Below are positions 45,699 to 54,202 of a stretch of DNA of 64,000 bases, in pieces. The DNA is taken from contig CBDEFX010000002.1 of the NCBI GenBank assembly GCA_965237635.1, forward strand, positions 186,001 through 250,000, given 5' to 3'. The position numbers and the translations under genes are program-made. The notes under the pieces are model-generated. The model was given only the letters and a program-made list of their open reading frames with translations. It did no database searches and was not told where the DNA came from. The stretch's first letter is position 1. Every line of letters starts with the position of its first letter. This DNA is from CBDEFX01 sp965237635. Lineage in GTDB: Bacteria; Chloroflexota; Dehalococcoidia; Lucifugimonadales; CAUZJF01.

Positions 45699-46072
45699 CA
45701 GTCCGTGTCTGGGTTCTGGTGGGCCGGGTTGGTCGGATAGTCCTCTGGCTTCCCCGTGTCGCCGGGTTGAATCACGAAGTCCCGGCGGTCCCGATACAGG
45801 CGGGCGCGGTTGATCACATTCTCATCATCGGGGTCGAAGCCGTCCCACTGGCTGTTGAACCAGTACTTGAAGTCACCGATGAAGAGGCATTTGTTGCTCA
45901 CGCGGAAGAAGCGGCAGTCTACGCCCTCGCCGTCCTGGAAGCGGGCGTAGATGGCGTTCAGCAGTTCTCGCTGCCCATCCTTCTCACTGAGGACGTATTC
46001 ATGGGGCCAGGTGTCCCGGTAGGTGACAGCCTCCCTCCAGGGAGCGCAGGCAATGAGTTCAGTAAGGTTCAT
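45698..46072 (-). CDS. Small conserved protein coupled to the PD-(D/E)XK nuclease
   Basis: 124 aa: APWREAVTYRDTWPHEYVLS, CRFFRVSNKCLFIGDFKYW and NRARLYRDRRDFVIQPGDTG. I recognise these as the constant parts of a widespread small family of unknown function found in many bacteria. Its stop shares bases with the start of the nuclease gene, so the two are translationally coupled. The 154 bp between it and the divergent tyrosine recombinase probably hold both promoters; no clear box was found. Confidence 0.6.
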   Translation of the reverse strand: MNLTELIACAPWREAVTYRDTWPHEYVLSEKDGQRELLNAIYARFQDGEGVDCRFFRVSNKCLFIGDFKYWFNSQWDGFDPDDENVINRARLYRDRRDFVIQPGDTGKPEDYPTNPAHQNPDTD

Positions 46073-46325
46073 TCTCTATCGATATTCCTGCACGCGGGAA
46101 GTATATGTTTGGTATTCCAAGCGGTCAACGACATCCAATGGGTTCATAATGTCAGCACCAATTCCTTGACTTCCAGACACACCAGAGCGTGAATAGTCGT
46201 GACTCCATCATCTATAGGAGGAGACCATGACAACGCAGACCCTGGTCCACGGTAGCGAGGCCGAACCATGGGAACATAAGCCCATAGGCCGGCTGTACTA
46301 CCTCCATCACCCACAGGAGGAGAAC

Positions 46326-47279
46326 ATGACTACGCAAAATCTGGTGCACGGTAGCGACGCCGGTCGCTGGGAGCAGGCCATATACGCCTTCTTAGCCGAG
46401 AAGGAGCGCCGCTCCGGTTCCATGAGGACTGTACGGGCATACTCCGGAATGCTCTACCGGTTCTTCGGCAACTTGGGTAAGCCGCCGGACCAAGTGACGT
46501 CACCGGAGGTCTTCGGTTACGCCCATGGCATCGGCCTCTCAGGTAAAAAGCCTTCATCTGTCACCATTAACGCCCGCATCGCCTGCCTGAGTTCATTCTA
46601 CCGCTTCCTCATCCGCATGAGTCTGGTGAGTGCCAACCCATGCGACCAGTTAGAGAGGCCCCGGGCGACACCGGCACCACCCAGAGGCTTGACCGCCGCC
46701 GATATAAAGAAGCTGCTGGGTGTAATGCCAGGTACTCCAGCGGGATTGCGAGACCGGGCAATCATTCTTACCCTGACCCTGACAGGCAGACGGCGCGCCG
46801 AAGTACTGAATCTTAAAGCCGGAAACCTCACCCAGAAAGAGCAAGCAATCTACTACTCCTATCGAGGCAAAGGTGGCAAACACGGCAAGCGGGAATTGCC
46901 CCAGCCCGCATTCAGGGCCATACAGCAGGCCCTGGCAGCCTTCGGCAAGGATCTCGCCACCATGAAGCCTGAGGAGTCCCTGTGGCCATCCAGTGCCGAC
47001 AGTGGGCGCGGTATCACCAGCGGTACCTTCTACGGCAACATGCGCAGGTACTTCAAGGTGGCGGGGCTGCGGCCAGCCGGCGTCCACATCTTCCGTCACT
47101 CGGCAGCCAGACTGCGACGTGAGGCTGGTGAGTCGATCGAGCAGGTGAGCCGCTTTCTAGACCACAGCTCGCTGGCGGTGACCACGGTGTACTTGCGGCA
47201 GCTAGAAGGCGACCGGGACACCGCTTGGGAGCAGGTTGCTGAGAACCTGGGTCTAACAAGTGGGTCCAATTGCGCCTAG
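46326..47279 (+). CDS. Tyrosine recombinase (XerC/D type)
   Basis: About 317 aa from ATG 46326. The N-terminal SAM-like core-binding domain (YAFLAEKERRSGSMRTVRAY) is followed by the catalytic domain: Arg in LTLTGRRRAEVLNL, Lys in YRGKGGKHGKREL, HIFRHSAARL, LDHSSLAVTTVYL with the Tyr. An upstream in-frame ATG at 46227 begins a near-copy of the first residues (MTTQTLVHGSEA against MTTQNLVHGSDA), and each copy has its own AGGAGGAG site, so the start region is duplicated. Probably the integrase of the module to 50.7 kb, or a dimer-resolution enzyme. Confidence 0.88.
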   Translation: MTTQNLVHGSDAGRWEQAIYAFLAEKERRSGSMRTVRAYSGMLYRFFGNLGKPPDQVTSPEVFGYAHGIGLSGKKPSSVTINARIACLSSFYRFLIRMSLVSANPCDQLERPRATPAPPRGLTAADIKKLLGVMPGTPAGLRDRAIILTLTLTGRRRAEVLNLKAGNLTQKEQAIYYSYRGKGGKHGKRELPQPAFRAIQQALAAFGKDLATMKPEESLWPSSADSGRGITSGTFYGNMRRYFKVAGLRPAGVHIFRHSAARLRREAGESIEQVSRFLDHSSLAVTTVYLRQLEGDRDTAWEQVAENLGLTSGSNCA

Positions 47280-47310
47280 AAATCGTTTCCGAAATCCTGC
47301 GTAGAATTAC

Positions 47311-47339
47311 TAGACAAATTTTGCGGCACACATTATAAT
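47311..47339 (+). promoter_or_regulatory. Sigma70-type promoter of the XRE operon
   Basis: TAGACA at 47311-47316, 17-bp spacer, perfect TATAAT at 47334-47339, about 55 nt before the XRE start. The heptamer AATTACT occurs on both sides (about 47305 and 47347) and could be part of an autoregulatory operator; that part is speculative. Confidence 0.7.
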
Positions 47340-47394
47340 ATAGTCTAATTACTCTTAAATATGCCTTTCACGGCAATACTTCTGAGGAGATTTG

Positions 47395-47889
47395 ATGCAG
47401 GCCCAATTGACGTTCGGCGAGTACATGCGACGCCTGCGCCGGTCCCGCAAGTGGAGTCTCACTCAACTCGCTGAGAACTGCAATATCTCTTATCCTCACC
47501 TCTCCCGCCTGGAGAACGATTCAGTCGTCCCTTCAGTCGAATCGGTAGTCCGGTTGTCCGAGGCCTTGGATGGTGATGTGAAGATTATGTTGGAACTGTC
47601 CAACTGCCTTCCCCGGGTAATCCTCGACCGAATCAGGTCCCCAGAGGAGTCCACGGCCGATTCCCTGATGCGGACCGCTGGAACGGGTGGCGATCCGGCC
47701 GAGGAAGCGATGCGTGGCGTCGACCACGCCTTGTCGGCACCGCTTAAGGACATGTACAACCTAGAGGACATGGATGCGGGCGCTCTTGCGTTGGCCATCG
47801 ACGGTTTGATGAACCTGGAAAGAACCAAGCGTGCCTCGATATTCACATTGATTGCGGATCTATCGGCACAAGAGGGTAGCAACAGCTAG
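47395..47889 (+). CDS. XRE-family transcriptional regulator
   Basis: 164 aa from ATG 47395, ribosome-binding site GAGGAG 7 nt upstream. HTH_3 domain in residues 8-65 (YMRRLRRSRKWSLTQLAENC, YPHLSRLENDSVVPSVESVV). The remainder is helical and unrecognised. Directly followed (no gap) by the ImmA-like peptidase gene. The XRE plus HExxH-peptidase pair is the known ImmR/ImmA arrangement by which integrative elements are induced, so it is likely the repressor of this module. Confidence 0.85.
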   Translation: MQAQLTFGEYMRRLRRSRKWSLTQLAENCNISYPHLSRLENDSVVPSVESVVRLSEALDGDVKIMLELSNCLPRVILDRIRSPEESTADSLMRTAGTGGDPAEEAMRGVDHALSAPLKDMYNLEDMDAGALALAIDGLMNLERTKRASIFTLIADLSAQEGSNS

Positions 47890-48639
47890 ATGACAGACCG
47901 ACTGCGTCAAGAGGCTTGGGATTACGGCCGATCGCTGCGAGATCAACTGCTGACCCAGTACCGGGAAGAGTATGGCGAAGATGTGCCACCTCCTCCAGCA
48001 AAGATCGCCGATCAGCTGTTGACCGACTTCCTGGGAGCTAATCTTCGCTTCGACCCTCTGCCACTCAACATATACGCCCAGACCGAGTGGAAGGACGATC
48101 GTCCGGTGGTGACGGTGAACTCATTCACGGGTCAGATTCCTGGGGTGAAGGACGTAGAAGGAATCCAGAACGTGGCCATGCTCCACGAAGCCGTTCACGT
48201 CGAGCGGGACATATCCGAGTTGAAATCAGGACCCCAGTTGACCCTGCCAGATTTCGGGCCGCCAACCAAGATAGTTTGCCACCGGGACTTTCGCAACTGG
48301 CGTCATCCCGGTGAGCGATTTAGTTCCAGCGGCGACATTCCGGAGTCGACGCGGGAATTCTTCGCCGAGGAAGCCGGGCGGGCCGCGGCCGTTTCCTATC
48401 AAGCCTTGTCCCGATCGGAAGCTTTCCAGGGGTTTTGTCGGCTGGGGGATAAGGGGACCACTAAGGACAATGGAGAGATGTGGCGGCTACTGAACCTAGC
48501 CGCATGGGAAATTGGCGTCAATCGATCGGCCCTAGTGAAACAACTGGATCTGGAAGGGCGGATCATCGTTGAGCAGAAAGGTGGGAGAAAAATAATTCAT
48601 CTCCAACCCGCGTTCTCGACGTTGATGGGAGGACGATGA
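47890..48639 (+). CDS. ImmA/IrrE-type metallopeptidase
   Basis: 249 aa. AMLHEAVHVERDISELK supplies HExxH and FFAEEAGRAAAVSYQALS the downstream Glu expected for the IrrE/ImmA fold. The C-terminal 60 residues (LLNLAAWEIGVNRSALVKQL) are helical with a winged-helix look. It starts right after the XRE stop and its own stop overlaps the next start (ATGA). By analogy it would cleave or inactivate the XRE repressor after a stress signal. Soluble, no signal peptide. Confidence 0.72.
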   Translation: MTDRLRQEAWDYGRSLRDQLLTQYREEYGEDVPPPPAKIADQLLTDFLGANLRFDPLPLNIYAQTEWKDDRPVVTVNSFTGQIPGVKDVEGIQNVAMLHEAVHVERDISELKSGPQLTLPDFGPPTKIVCHRDFRNWRHPGERFSSSGDIPESTREFFAEEAGRAAAVSYQALSRSEAFQGFCRLGDKGTTKDNGEMWRLLNLAAWEIGVNRSALVKQLDLEGRIIVEQKGGRKIIHLQPAFSTLMGGR

Positions 48640-48812
48640 AGAACCCAATGGGCCAGACCAACGAGTTGGTAGATCATCTGATTAATTCCGTTGTCCAAAA
48701 ATTGCAGGCCAACCGGGAAATCCTATCACGCTCGGTGAACTACGGACGACTGGTTTGGCGCCGCAATAAGAAAGACGATCAGATAGAGGTGGACCTGGAA
48801 CTCAAGCTTTAG
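48636..48812 (+). CDS. 58-aa protein translationally coupled to the peptidase gene
   Basis: Starts in an ATGA overlap with the peptidase stop: MKNPMGQTNELVDHLINSVV, ending with charged DDQIEVDLELKL. Small, partly helical, no recognised domain. Its position in the operon argues that it is a real gene. Confidence 0.5.
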   Translation: MKNPMGQTNELVDHLINSVVQKLQANREILSRSVNYGRLVWRRNKKDDQIEVDLELKL

Positions 48813-48902
48813 AACTCAGCAATGGAATAGACGCGCCTGGGGCAGCGGAGAGGCTCCCATCGGGCCTGGGAAGGGCTCGCATCTCTGGATTGGGAGAATG
48901 GG

Positions 48903-49082
48903 ATGCCTCGGTCCGGGCCAGACGGGAAACCGACCTATTCACTTGATAAGTCGCCTCCACTAGAGCGTAAATACGGTGTTGACGCCGAAATTCAACCCAC
49001 GCAGCAAGAGGTTGATCATCTTTGCAATGTCTGGGCAGAGGTCGGGCGTGCCATTCTGATGCGCCGGAGGGGAGCGGCATGA
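48903..49082 (+). CDS. 59-aa protein overlapping the serine recombinase start
   Basis: MPRSGPDGKPTYSLDKSPPL at the start, EVDHLCNVWAEVGRAILMRR near the end; the stop lies in an ATGA overlap with the recombinase ATG at 49079. This coupling is the main evidence. Small ORFs ahead of large serine recombinases often encode accessory or directionality factors; that role is inferred only. Confidence 0.5.
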   Translation: MPRSGPDGKPTYSLDKSPPLERKYGVDAEIQPTQQEVDHLCNVWAEVGRAILMRRRGAA

Positions 49083-50695
49083 AACCAACCAAGGGGAATA
49101 GGGCTTTCGGATACATTCGGGTCTCGAGCCGTGAGCAGATCCTAGGGCACTCGTTGGAAGCACAGGAAACTGGAATCCGCCGGTGGTGCGAGCAAAACGG
49201 ATACGACTCCGTAAGAATCTTTGCCGAGGAGGGACGGTCGGCCCACGTAGATGAAATCCAAAAGCGTCCGGTATTCAAGCCCATGCTCGACGCTGCAGGT
49301 CAGAATGAGACGGACATTGTCGTGGTTCATACCCTCGACCGATGGGCAAGAAAGCTCAGCGTCCAATCCGAAGCTTTCGGGGTTTTGGGCAAGGTAGGGG
49401 TTGGGTTCGCGAGCGTCATGGAAAATATCGACATGACAACACCATCTGGCCGGTTGATGCTCAACACAATGGGGAGCATCAACGAGTTTTTCTCAGACCA
49501 GCTTGGTCTCCACGTGCGAAAGGCCTTGAGTGTTCGCGCCGAATCGGGATTCCAGATAGGTCCAGTACCTTTCGGATACCTGGCGCTAGAGCCGGGCGGG
49601 GTGGCCCAGGTCGTCGAATGTGAAGCGGAAGCGATCTTACAAGTTTACCAACGGAGGCAAGATGGAGAATCCACGGGATCGCTTGCTAACTGGCTAAACG
49701 ACTTGGGATTCAAGACTAGGAAAGGTGGGATCTTCACCAGCCATGCTGTGAAGGACATGCTTAATTGCCGGTTTTACGTGGGCAAAGTCTGCTACAACGG
49801 TGAGGAATACGCAGGCCAACACCAGCCGATCATCAACGAAGAACTCTACCATCAAGTTCAGGCGCGCCGGCAACGCCGCACAATAGTGCGAACCGTCCAG
49901 GGTCCGAAAGGGCTCCTCCAAGGGATTATATGTTGCGGCAACTGCGGCAAAGGAATCCAGTCCGACCGCCACCGATTCGGCGGGCCCATGTACCGGGAAC
50001 GACACTCCCGTGAGTGTGACACCAACGGGCGTTCCATAATGGCAAAAACCGTGGACCAGCAGATCGAGGATATTCTGACAGCAATGGAATTGATGCCGGA
50101 ATGGCGAAGCCGAATGTCCCAACTTGCAGTCGAGGACTCTAAAGGGCCCGACCCGAGGGAGCTACAGGACAAAAGGCGCAGGCTTTCGGTGGCTTTTGCT
50201 AATGGAGGATTCACCTACCCCCAATATTATGCGAGGCTGGCTGAGATTGATGCCAGTTTGAGATTGACCGAGAGTGTGGGTCTGCCTACACTGGAAGAAG
50301 CAGCACAATTGTTCGAGGATATACCCCAACTATGGAGGGAAGCGACGCCGGAAGAAAGAAGGAAGCTAATCAGCCCGCTCATCGAGCGAGTCTATGTGGA
50401 CATGGATTGCAGTATGATCGGGGCCATCGTGCCAGCGTCGGCTTTTCGCCGATTACTGGAGGGAGCGATGGCCAGGGCAGAAAGCCCCGCCGCAACGCTG
50501 CTCTCCGAGGATGAGTCGGAGAGGTTGAAAGTTTGGAGTTGGTGGAGACGGGGGAGGGCCTACCTACACTTGGAACACGAGCTTCGACTTGCTGGCTTAG
50601 AGATTGGCGGTGGCGTTGGCAATTTGTCCTACCCCACATTTCCCAGATCAGCCGCGTGGGAGCGTCGTAATCCGGTAAGAGTAGCGCCCATGTGA
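49079..50695 (+). CDS. Large serine recombinase
   Basis: About 538 aa. Resolvase domain with catalytic Ser in FGYIRVSSREQILGHSLEAQ, then VVHTLDRWARK and MGSINEFFSDQ. The Recombinase domain starts near residue 150 (GPVPFGYLALEPGG), then a zinc ribbon (GIICCGNCGKGIQS) and coiled coil. The last ~20 residues (LSYPTFPRSAAWERRNPVRV) are encoded by repeat R3, the left end of IS1380-C, so the native C-terminus has been replaced. The main domains are complete, so integration/excision activity is possible. Confidence 0.88.
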   Translation: MKPTKGNRAFGYIRVSSREQILGHSLEAQETGIRRWCEQNGYDSVRIFAEEGRSAHVDEIQKRPVFKPMLDAAGQNETDIVVVHTLDRWARKLSVQSEAFGVLGKVGVGFASVMENIDMTTPSGRLMLNTMGSINEFFSDQLGLHVRKALSVRAESGFQIGPVPFGYLALEPGGVAQVVECEAEAILQVYQRRQDGESTGSLANWLNDLGFKTRKGGIFTSHAVKDMLNCRFYVGKVCYNGEEYAGQHQPIINEELYHQVQARRQRRTIVRTVQGPKGLLQGIICCGNCGKGIQSDRHRFGGPMYRERHSRECDTNGRSIMAKTVDQQIEDILTAMELMPEWRSRMSQLAVEDSKGPDPRELQDKRRRLSVAFANGGFTYPQYYARLAEIDASLRLTESVGLPTLEEAAQLFEDIPQLWREATPEERRKLISPLIERVYVDMDCSMIGAIVPASAFRRLLEGAMARAESPAATLLSEDESERLKVWSWWRRGRAYLHLEHELRLAGLEIGGGVGNLSYPTFPRSAAWERRNPVRVAPM

Positions 50696-50706
50696 GCCGC
50701 TTACAC
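50632..50706 (+). repeat. Repeat R3 (IS1380-C left end), solo copy 1
   Basis: CACATTTCCCAGATCAGCCG then CGTGGGAGCGTCGTAATCCG, as at 29203 and 56453. It forms the 3' end of the recombinase gene. Together with the preceding 30 bp of recombinase sequence it recurs at 56417-56530. Confidence 0.75.
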
Positions 50707-50784
50707 CCAATTAACCCTCTTAGCCCACTTTTGCTGATTGACAACAGGGCGATGCAGTTTCATACGCCCCATGCAAGGAACCGC

Positions 50785-50810
50785 CCCCGCCCTACAAGCA
50801 CAGGGCGGGG
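50785..50810 (-). terminator. GC-rich hairpin downstream of the binding-protein gene
   Basis: CCCCGCCCT (50785-50793) pairs with AGGGCGGGG (50802-50810) with an 8-nt loop. It lies 28 nt beyond the stop of the minus-strand lipoprotein gene. No clear U-run follows, so termination efficiency is uncertain. Confidence 0.45.
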
Positions 50811-50838
50811 TCGGTCTGGCGTCGACAGTTACGCTGCT

Positions 50839-51834
50839 CTAGGAACCGACGGCTGCCTCAACCTTGGAGGCTGCGTCTGAGGTGACCCAGTTCTTCCACG
50901 CCGAGTTGTTCTGCAGGAACTTGTCCGCGGCGGCGGAAAAGTTCCCGTCCAACTCGCCGAGGTAGCCCTCCGCCTCCAGCTGGTTGGCCGCGCTGAAGTC
51001 CCACTTCTCGAAGAAAGTGACTAGGTCCGGCGCTTGGTCGATCAGGTCCTTGCGCATGACGATAAGGACCTGCGCTATAGAGTAGCCGCAGTTCCTCTCG
51101 GCGTCCCAGCACTCGGCGGTGTATGGGGGCTCTTCCAAGAGGGTGTAGCCGCCGTATTCACTGCTCAGAGCGTTGCTGAGGGTGGTGGGTCCCCAGTAGT
51201 AAAACAGCACCGGCTCCTCTTTCTCAAAGGAGGCGCGGATCTCCGCCTCAAGAGCTTCGCCGGATCCGGCGTTGACCAGCTCAATCACGTCGTCTAAGCC
51301 GTAGCCCGCCACCTGCTTTGTATTGGTGACCTCGCACTCCCAACCCGGCGGGCAGTTCAGCAGCCGGGCTTTCCCGTTGGAATCTGGAGTTACGAAGAGG
51401 TCCATATGGTCCCGCAAGTCTTGGACTGTGCTAAGGCCGGGGTTGGCGTCCGTCACGTACTTAGGCACAATGAAGGCGGACTGCCAGTTGTCCTCCAAGC
51501 TGTTCCCAACTACCTCGATGGTGCCCTCAGCGATGGCTTGGTCGTAGGCTTCCTTCTGGTTTGGAAACCAGATTTCCAAGGCGACGTTGGTGTCGCCCCT
51601 GGTAAGGGCCTCCATCAGCGGCACCGTGCCGCCGAACACCTTGTCGGTCGGGTACCCGTACCCCGCGCTGACGATCCGCGCGGCGATGGCGTTCTGAATC
51701 TGGGCGCTGTCCCAGTTGAGGTCTGAGAAGATGATCGTGGGCTTCTCCTCTTCCCCGCAGGCGCCCGCTGCGAACATAAAAACCACCATGAGGCTGAGCA
51801 GCCCCAGTCCTATCCTTCGAGTCTTGCCTTTCAT
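50839..51834 (-). CDS. Glycine betaine/choline-type ABC transporter substrate-binding lipoprotein
   Basis: 331 aa from ATG 51834: MKGKTRRIGL, a hydrophobic stretch and a lipobox-like AAGAC, so it is lipid-anchored outside the membrane. OpuAC/ProX-type fold: FSDLNWDSAQIQNAIAARIV, VALEIWFPNQ, DNWQSAFIVPKYV, FYYWGPTTLSN; the Trp/Tyr residues would form the aromatic box for a quaternary amine. An in-frame extension to 52017 is not needed. No permease or ATPase gene is adjacent, so the transporter partners are elsewhere or lost. Transcribed from a clear promoter 110 nt upstream. Intact. Confidence 0.88.
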   Translation of the reverse strand: MKGKTRRIGLGLLSLMVVFMFAAGACGEEEKPTIIFSDLNWDSAQIQNAIAARIVSAGYGYPTDKVFGGTVPLMEALTRGDTNVALEIWFPNQKEAYDQAIAEGTIEVVGNSLEDNWQSAFIVPKYVTDANPGLSTVQDLRDHMDLFVTPDSNGKARLLNCPPGWECEVTNTKQVAGYGLDDVIELVNAGSGEALEAEIRASFEKEEPVLFYYWGPTTLSNALSSEYGGYTLLEEPPYTAECWDAERNCGYSIAQVLIVMRKDLIDQAPDLVTFFEKWDFSAANQLEAEGYLGELDGNFSAAADKFLQNNSAWKNWVTSDAASKVEAAVGS

Positions 51835-51943
51835 GCCGTGACTCGCCTTCTTGGTCCTTAGCGCCGCCTGCGCGTGTTCTTGACCGGGATTTCCCATATT
51901 GTGAGTCTTCAGGCTCAAAGAGCAGCCCGAACGGGATAGTGGC

Positions 51944-51972
51944 ATCATATTCAGGTCTGCAAGGCCAGTCAA
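51944..51972 (-). promoter_or_regulatory. Sigma70-type promoter of the binding-protein gene
   Basis: On the minus strand TTGACT (51972-51967), a 17-bp spacer and TATGAT (51949-51944). Predicted leader of about 105 nt. 51835-52135 holds nothing else recognised. Confidence 0.75.
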
Positions 51973-52135
51973 TCTCCGGTCTATCCGATAAGGGATGCGA
52001 TTCTTGCCGTGAACCATGCTTCTTGTCCGTCTTTGTTGTCTTCAGGCTCCCCGCCAATGGGGTGAAAGCGCATGGAAGACGAGGCGACTCCCTGGAGCGC
52101 TCTCCCTCTTGGCAAGATCGTGGTTGCATCCTCCC

Positions 52136-52573
52136 TCAGCTTGGCGCCGGCGATAACCGGCCGATACGATCCAACACTCCCTGAAACAACCGTCGAGGAA
52201 CCGACACCTTGGACAACTGAAAGATCAACCGCCGGGAGTGGCGCACCAGCCGACCTCCCATCTTGATCAGCTTGACCTGGACGCTCCTCAGCGACCAGTG
52301 CTTGACCGCCTTGGGCAGACATAACCGGCGCAGGAAGTTTCCAAGGTTGTACGCCAGGACGAACAGAGACAGACGCACCCGGTTGGCCATGAACCGATGG
52401 CAGGACGGCCGAGTCCAGTTCAGCGCGTACTTGCCCTCCTTGATCCACTGCTCGGCCGTCCCACGACCATTGTAGAAATGCACTACCCCTTCCGGGCCAG
52501 CCGACATGTTCGTGACGATGAAGCCCACCCGAGGGAACAGCTCTCCCCTATGCCACTCCACCTTGGCCACCAC
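52136..52573 (-). pseudogene. IS1380 transposase, C-terminal remnant
   Basis: 145 codons matching the last third of the transposase at 29360-30691 (YNGRGTAEQWIKEGKYALNW, LIKMGGRLVRHSRRLIFQLS) with clear divergence, so a different, older element. Its 5' edge is the 63-bp tandem duplication at 52519-52644. The catalytic first two Asp regions are gone. Confidence 0.85.
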
Positions 52574-52644
52574 TCACCGAGTGAAGCCCACCCGAGGGAA
52601 CAGCTCTCCCCTATGCCACTCCACCTTGGCCACCACTCACCGAG
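52519..52644 (+). repeat. 63-bp tandem duplication
   Basis: Two adjacent copies starting TGAAGCCCACCCGAGGGAAC at 52519 and at 52582. On the minus strand it duplicates the segment VAKVEWHRGELFPRVG of the IS1380 remnant. The length is a multiple of three. A local slippage or repair product. Confidence 0.85.
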
Positions 52645-52982
52645 TAATGCAGCCGCAGCAGCTCGACACGCAGATCGTCGAGTATGTTCTCGACAACCTC
52701 GATCTCCGCCACGACGTGGGCGGCCCCGAAGCGGCTGTCAGCGTCGCGGTGCGCCTGCATGATCATCGACAACCATTCCGGCGCGCCGTCGGTCTCGCCC
52801 CAGCCTGACATCGCTCCCCCCGTCAGGCTCTCCCTCGTCGCTTCCAGCAGCCCCAGGACCTCGACCACGCGGTAACTGGTCAGGTCGCTCTCCAGCGCAA
52901 GCTCTCCAAACAGCGCCCCGGCCCAGGCCGGACAGCCCGGCGGCAGTTCGTCGGTGGACAGTCTTTCCGGCTGGTCAGTCAT
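52611..52982 (-). pseudogene. Hypothetical protein, 3' end replaced by IS1380 remnant
   Basis: Starts MTDQPERLSTDELPPGCPAW at 52982 and reads a helical, acidic protein (HVVAEIEVVENILDDLRVEL). From about 52646 the codons come from the duplicated IS segment (SVSGGQGGVA), so the native C-terminus is lost. No recognised domain. Confidence 0.45.
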
Positions 52983-53100
52983 GTCTTATAACCAGGTTAA
53001 CCATAGATACCCAAGACGCAACATCCCATCTGTAATGCACACTCACACCTGAGATGCACCCTGGGCCAGATCGTAGGCCCGCACCGGCGCGACCGGAGCC

Positions 53101-53430
53101 TCAAAGGACTTCGCCCGGGCGCGGCGCGAAGGCGAGAAGCGGATGGAACGGCGACGGCGGCGTTCCATAGTTGCCCTCCGCCTCCCACTCGTGCTGACGC
53201 CGCTTCGTCCATTTCACACTCCGGCCCGGCCAGTCCACGGCCCACAGGTCCGACAGCGACGCGAACCTCCAGGGCTTGACCGCCCACAGGACCAGCACCA
53301 GGACCCTGACGAGATACTGCGGGCCGATGGCCCATTGCCCATGCGTCCAGTGACGGACATGATCGTAGGCCGAAGTATGGTGCGGCATCCCCAGCAGAGC
53401 GATCAAATGGCTCCAGCCATTCAGGGAAGA
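53101..53430 (-). CDS. Possible hypothetical protein fragment
   Basis: The frame reads GMPHHTSAYDHVRHWTHGQW, then a hydrophobic segment (YLVRVLVLVLWAVKPW) and RSVKWTKRRQHEWEAEGNYG to a stop at 53101. The composition looks like protein, but there is no family match and no clear start; it abuts the WYL-like fragment on the other strand. Two other open frames overlap it, so it may be chance. Confidence 0.25.
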   Translation of the reverse strand, partial: SSLNGWSHLIALLGMPHHTSAYDHVRHWTHGQWAIGPQYLVRVLVLVLWAVKPWRFASLSDLWAVDWPGRSVKWTKRRQHEWEAEGNYGTPPSPFHPLLAFAPRPGEVL

Positions 53431-53884
53431 GATGGAGAGCGACTGGGAAGTCATGCTCGGACACCAGCTGCCTGCGGTACCTCCAATCGAGTCCTTTTGG
53501 TCGGCCATTCCGGAGTTCTTCACATGGCTCCACGGGAGCATAGCCTCTTCATCTCCTACACCAATGCCCATTGGCCCGGACGAAGAAGTCGTGAGTCCAT
53601 CCTCAACGAGCCAGGACCTGGGCATGAACGCCTCCACTCTGGAGCGCATTCGCTTTGCTGCTGCCAACAGGCTGTGTGTCGACGTGGGTTACGAGGGGGA
53701 CGTGCAAAGGGTGGAGCCATACCCACTGCGCAAGGCTCGCGGCGGCAATGTTGTGCTATATGCCTGCGAGGCCGGCTCCTCCGAATGTGCTACCTATCGA
53801 ACTGGCGGCATTTCGGAGGTTGAGGTCACAAGGCAGACGTTCGTTCCGAAGTACGCCAACGAGCTGCTATCGCCGGGCCGCTAG
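53369..53884 (+). pseudogene. WYL-like C-terminal fragment
   Basis: Open from just after a TAG at 53366. No start is evident: RAIKWLQPFREEMESDWEVM leads on to FWSAIPEFFTWLHG. The C-terminal part (LERIRFAAANRLCVDVGYEG, VEPYPLRKARGGNVVLYACE, VTRQTFVPKYANELL) resembles the WYL-type ligand-sensing module seen in accessory regulators. The 5' part, including any HTH, has been lost. Classification is tentative. Confidence 0.5.
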
Positions 53885-53980
53885 GGTTGAACGGTCCGGT
53901 CAGCCAAATAAACTAGCCTGGAGAGCATGGCCCCATGGCGTCGCCCAGACAGTGGCGTGATAGACTACAGTCCCAACCAC

Positions 53981-54070
53981 ATCTCGAAGATAGTTCTGCC
54001 TACCGTCAACTTAGGCCCACCACCGCGTACGGTAGATATCACCATCTTCGAGATGTGGCTGGGCAGCCTG
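53981..54070 (+). repeat. Repeat R2, palindromic copy
   Basis: CCACATCTCGAAGATAGTTC, then TGCCTACCGT, about 22 bp of spacer, then ACGGTAG and ATCTTCGAGATGTGG. The arms could form a stem of roughly 28 bp with a few mismatches. Single arms occur at 11823-11875 and 54343-54396, and a partial one at about 39950. Probably paired ends of a small mobile element. Confidence 0.65.
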
Positions 54071-54202
54071 TCAACGCACCGGGGCCTCTCGATTCCTGCA
54101 TTGTGATGTGGCGGGGCGGAGAAACGATAGGAGCATCACGCTGCACCGACTTACTAGGCATCCGCCTCTCCCTTCGGCATCTCCATCCCAACTATCCAAT
54201 CG

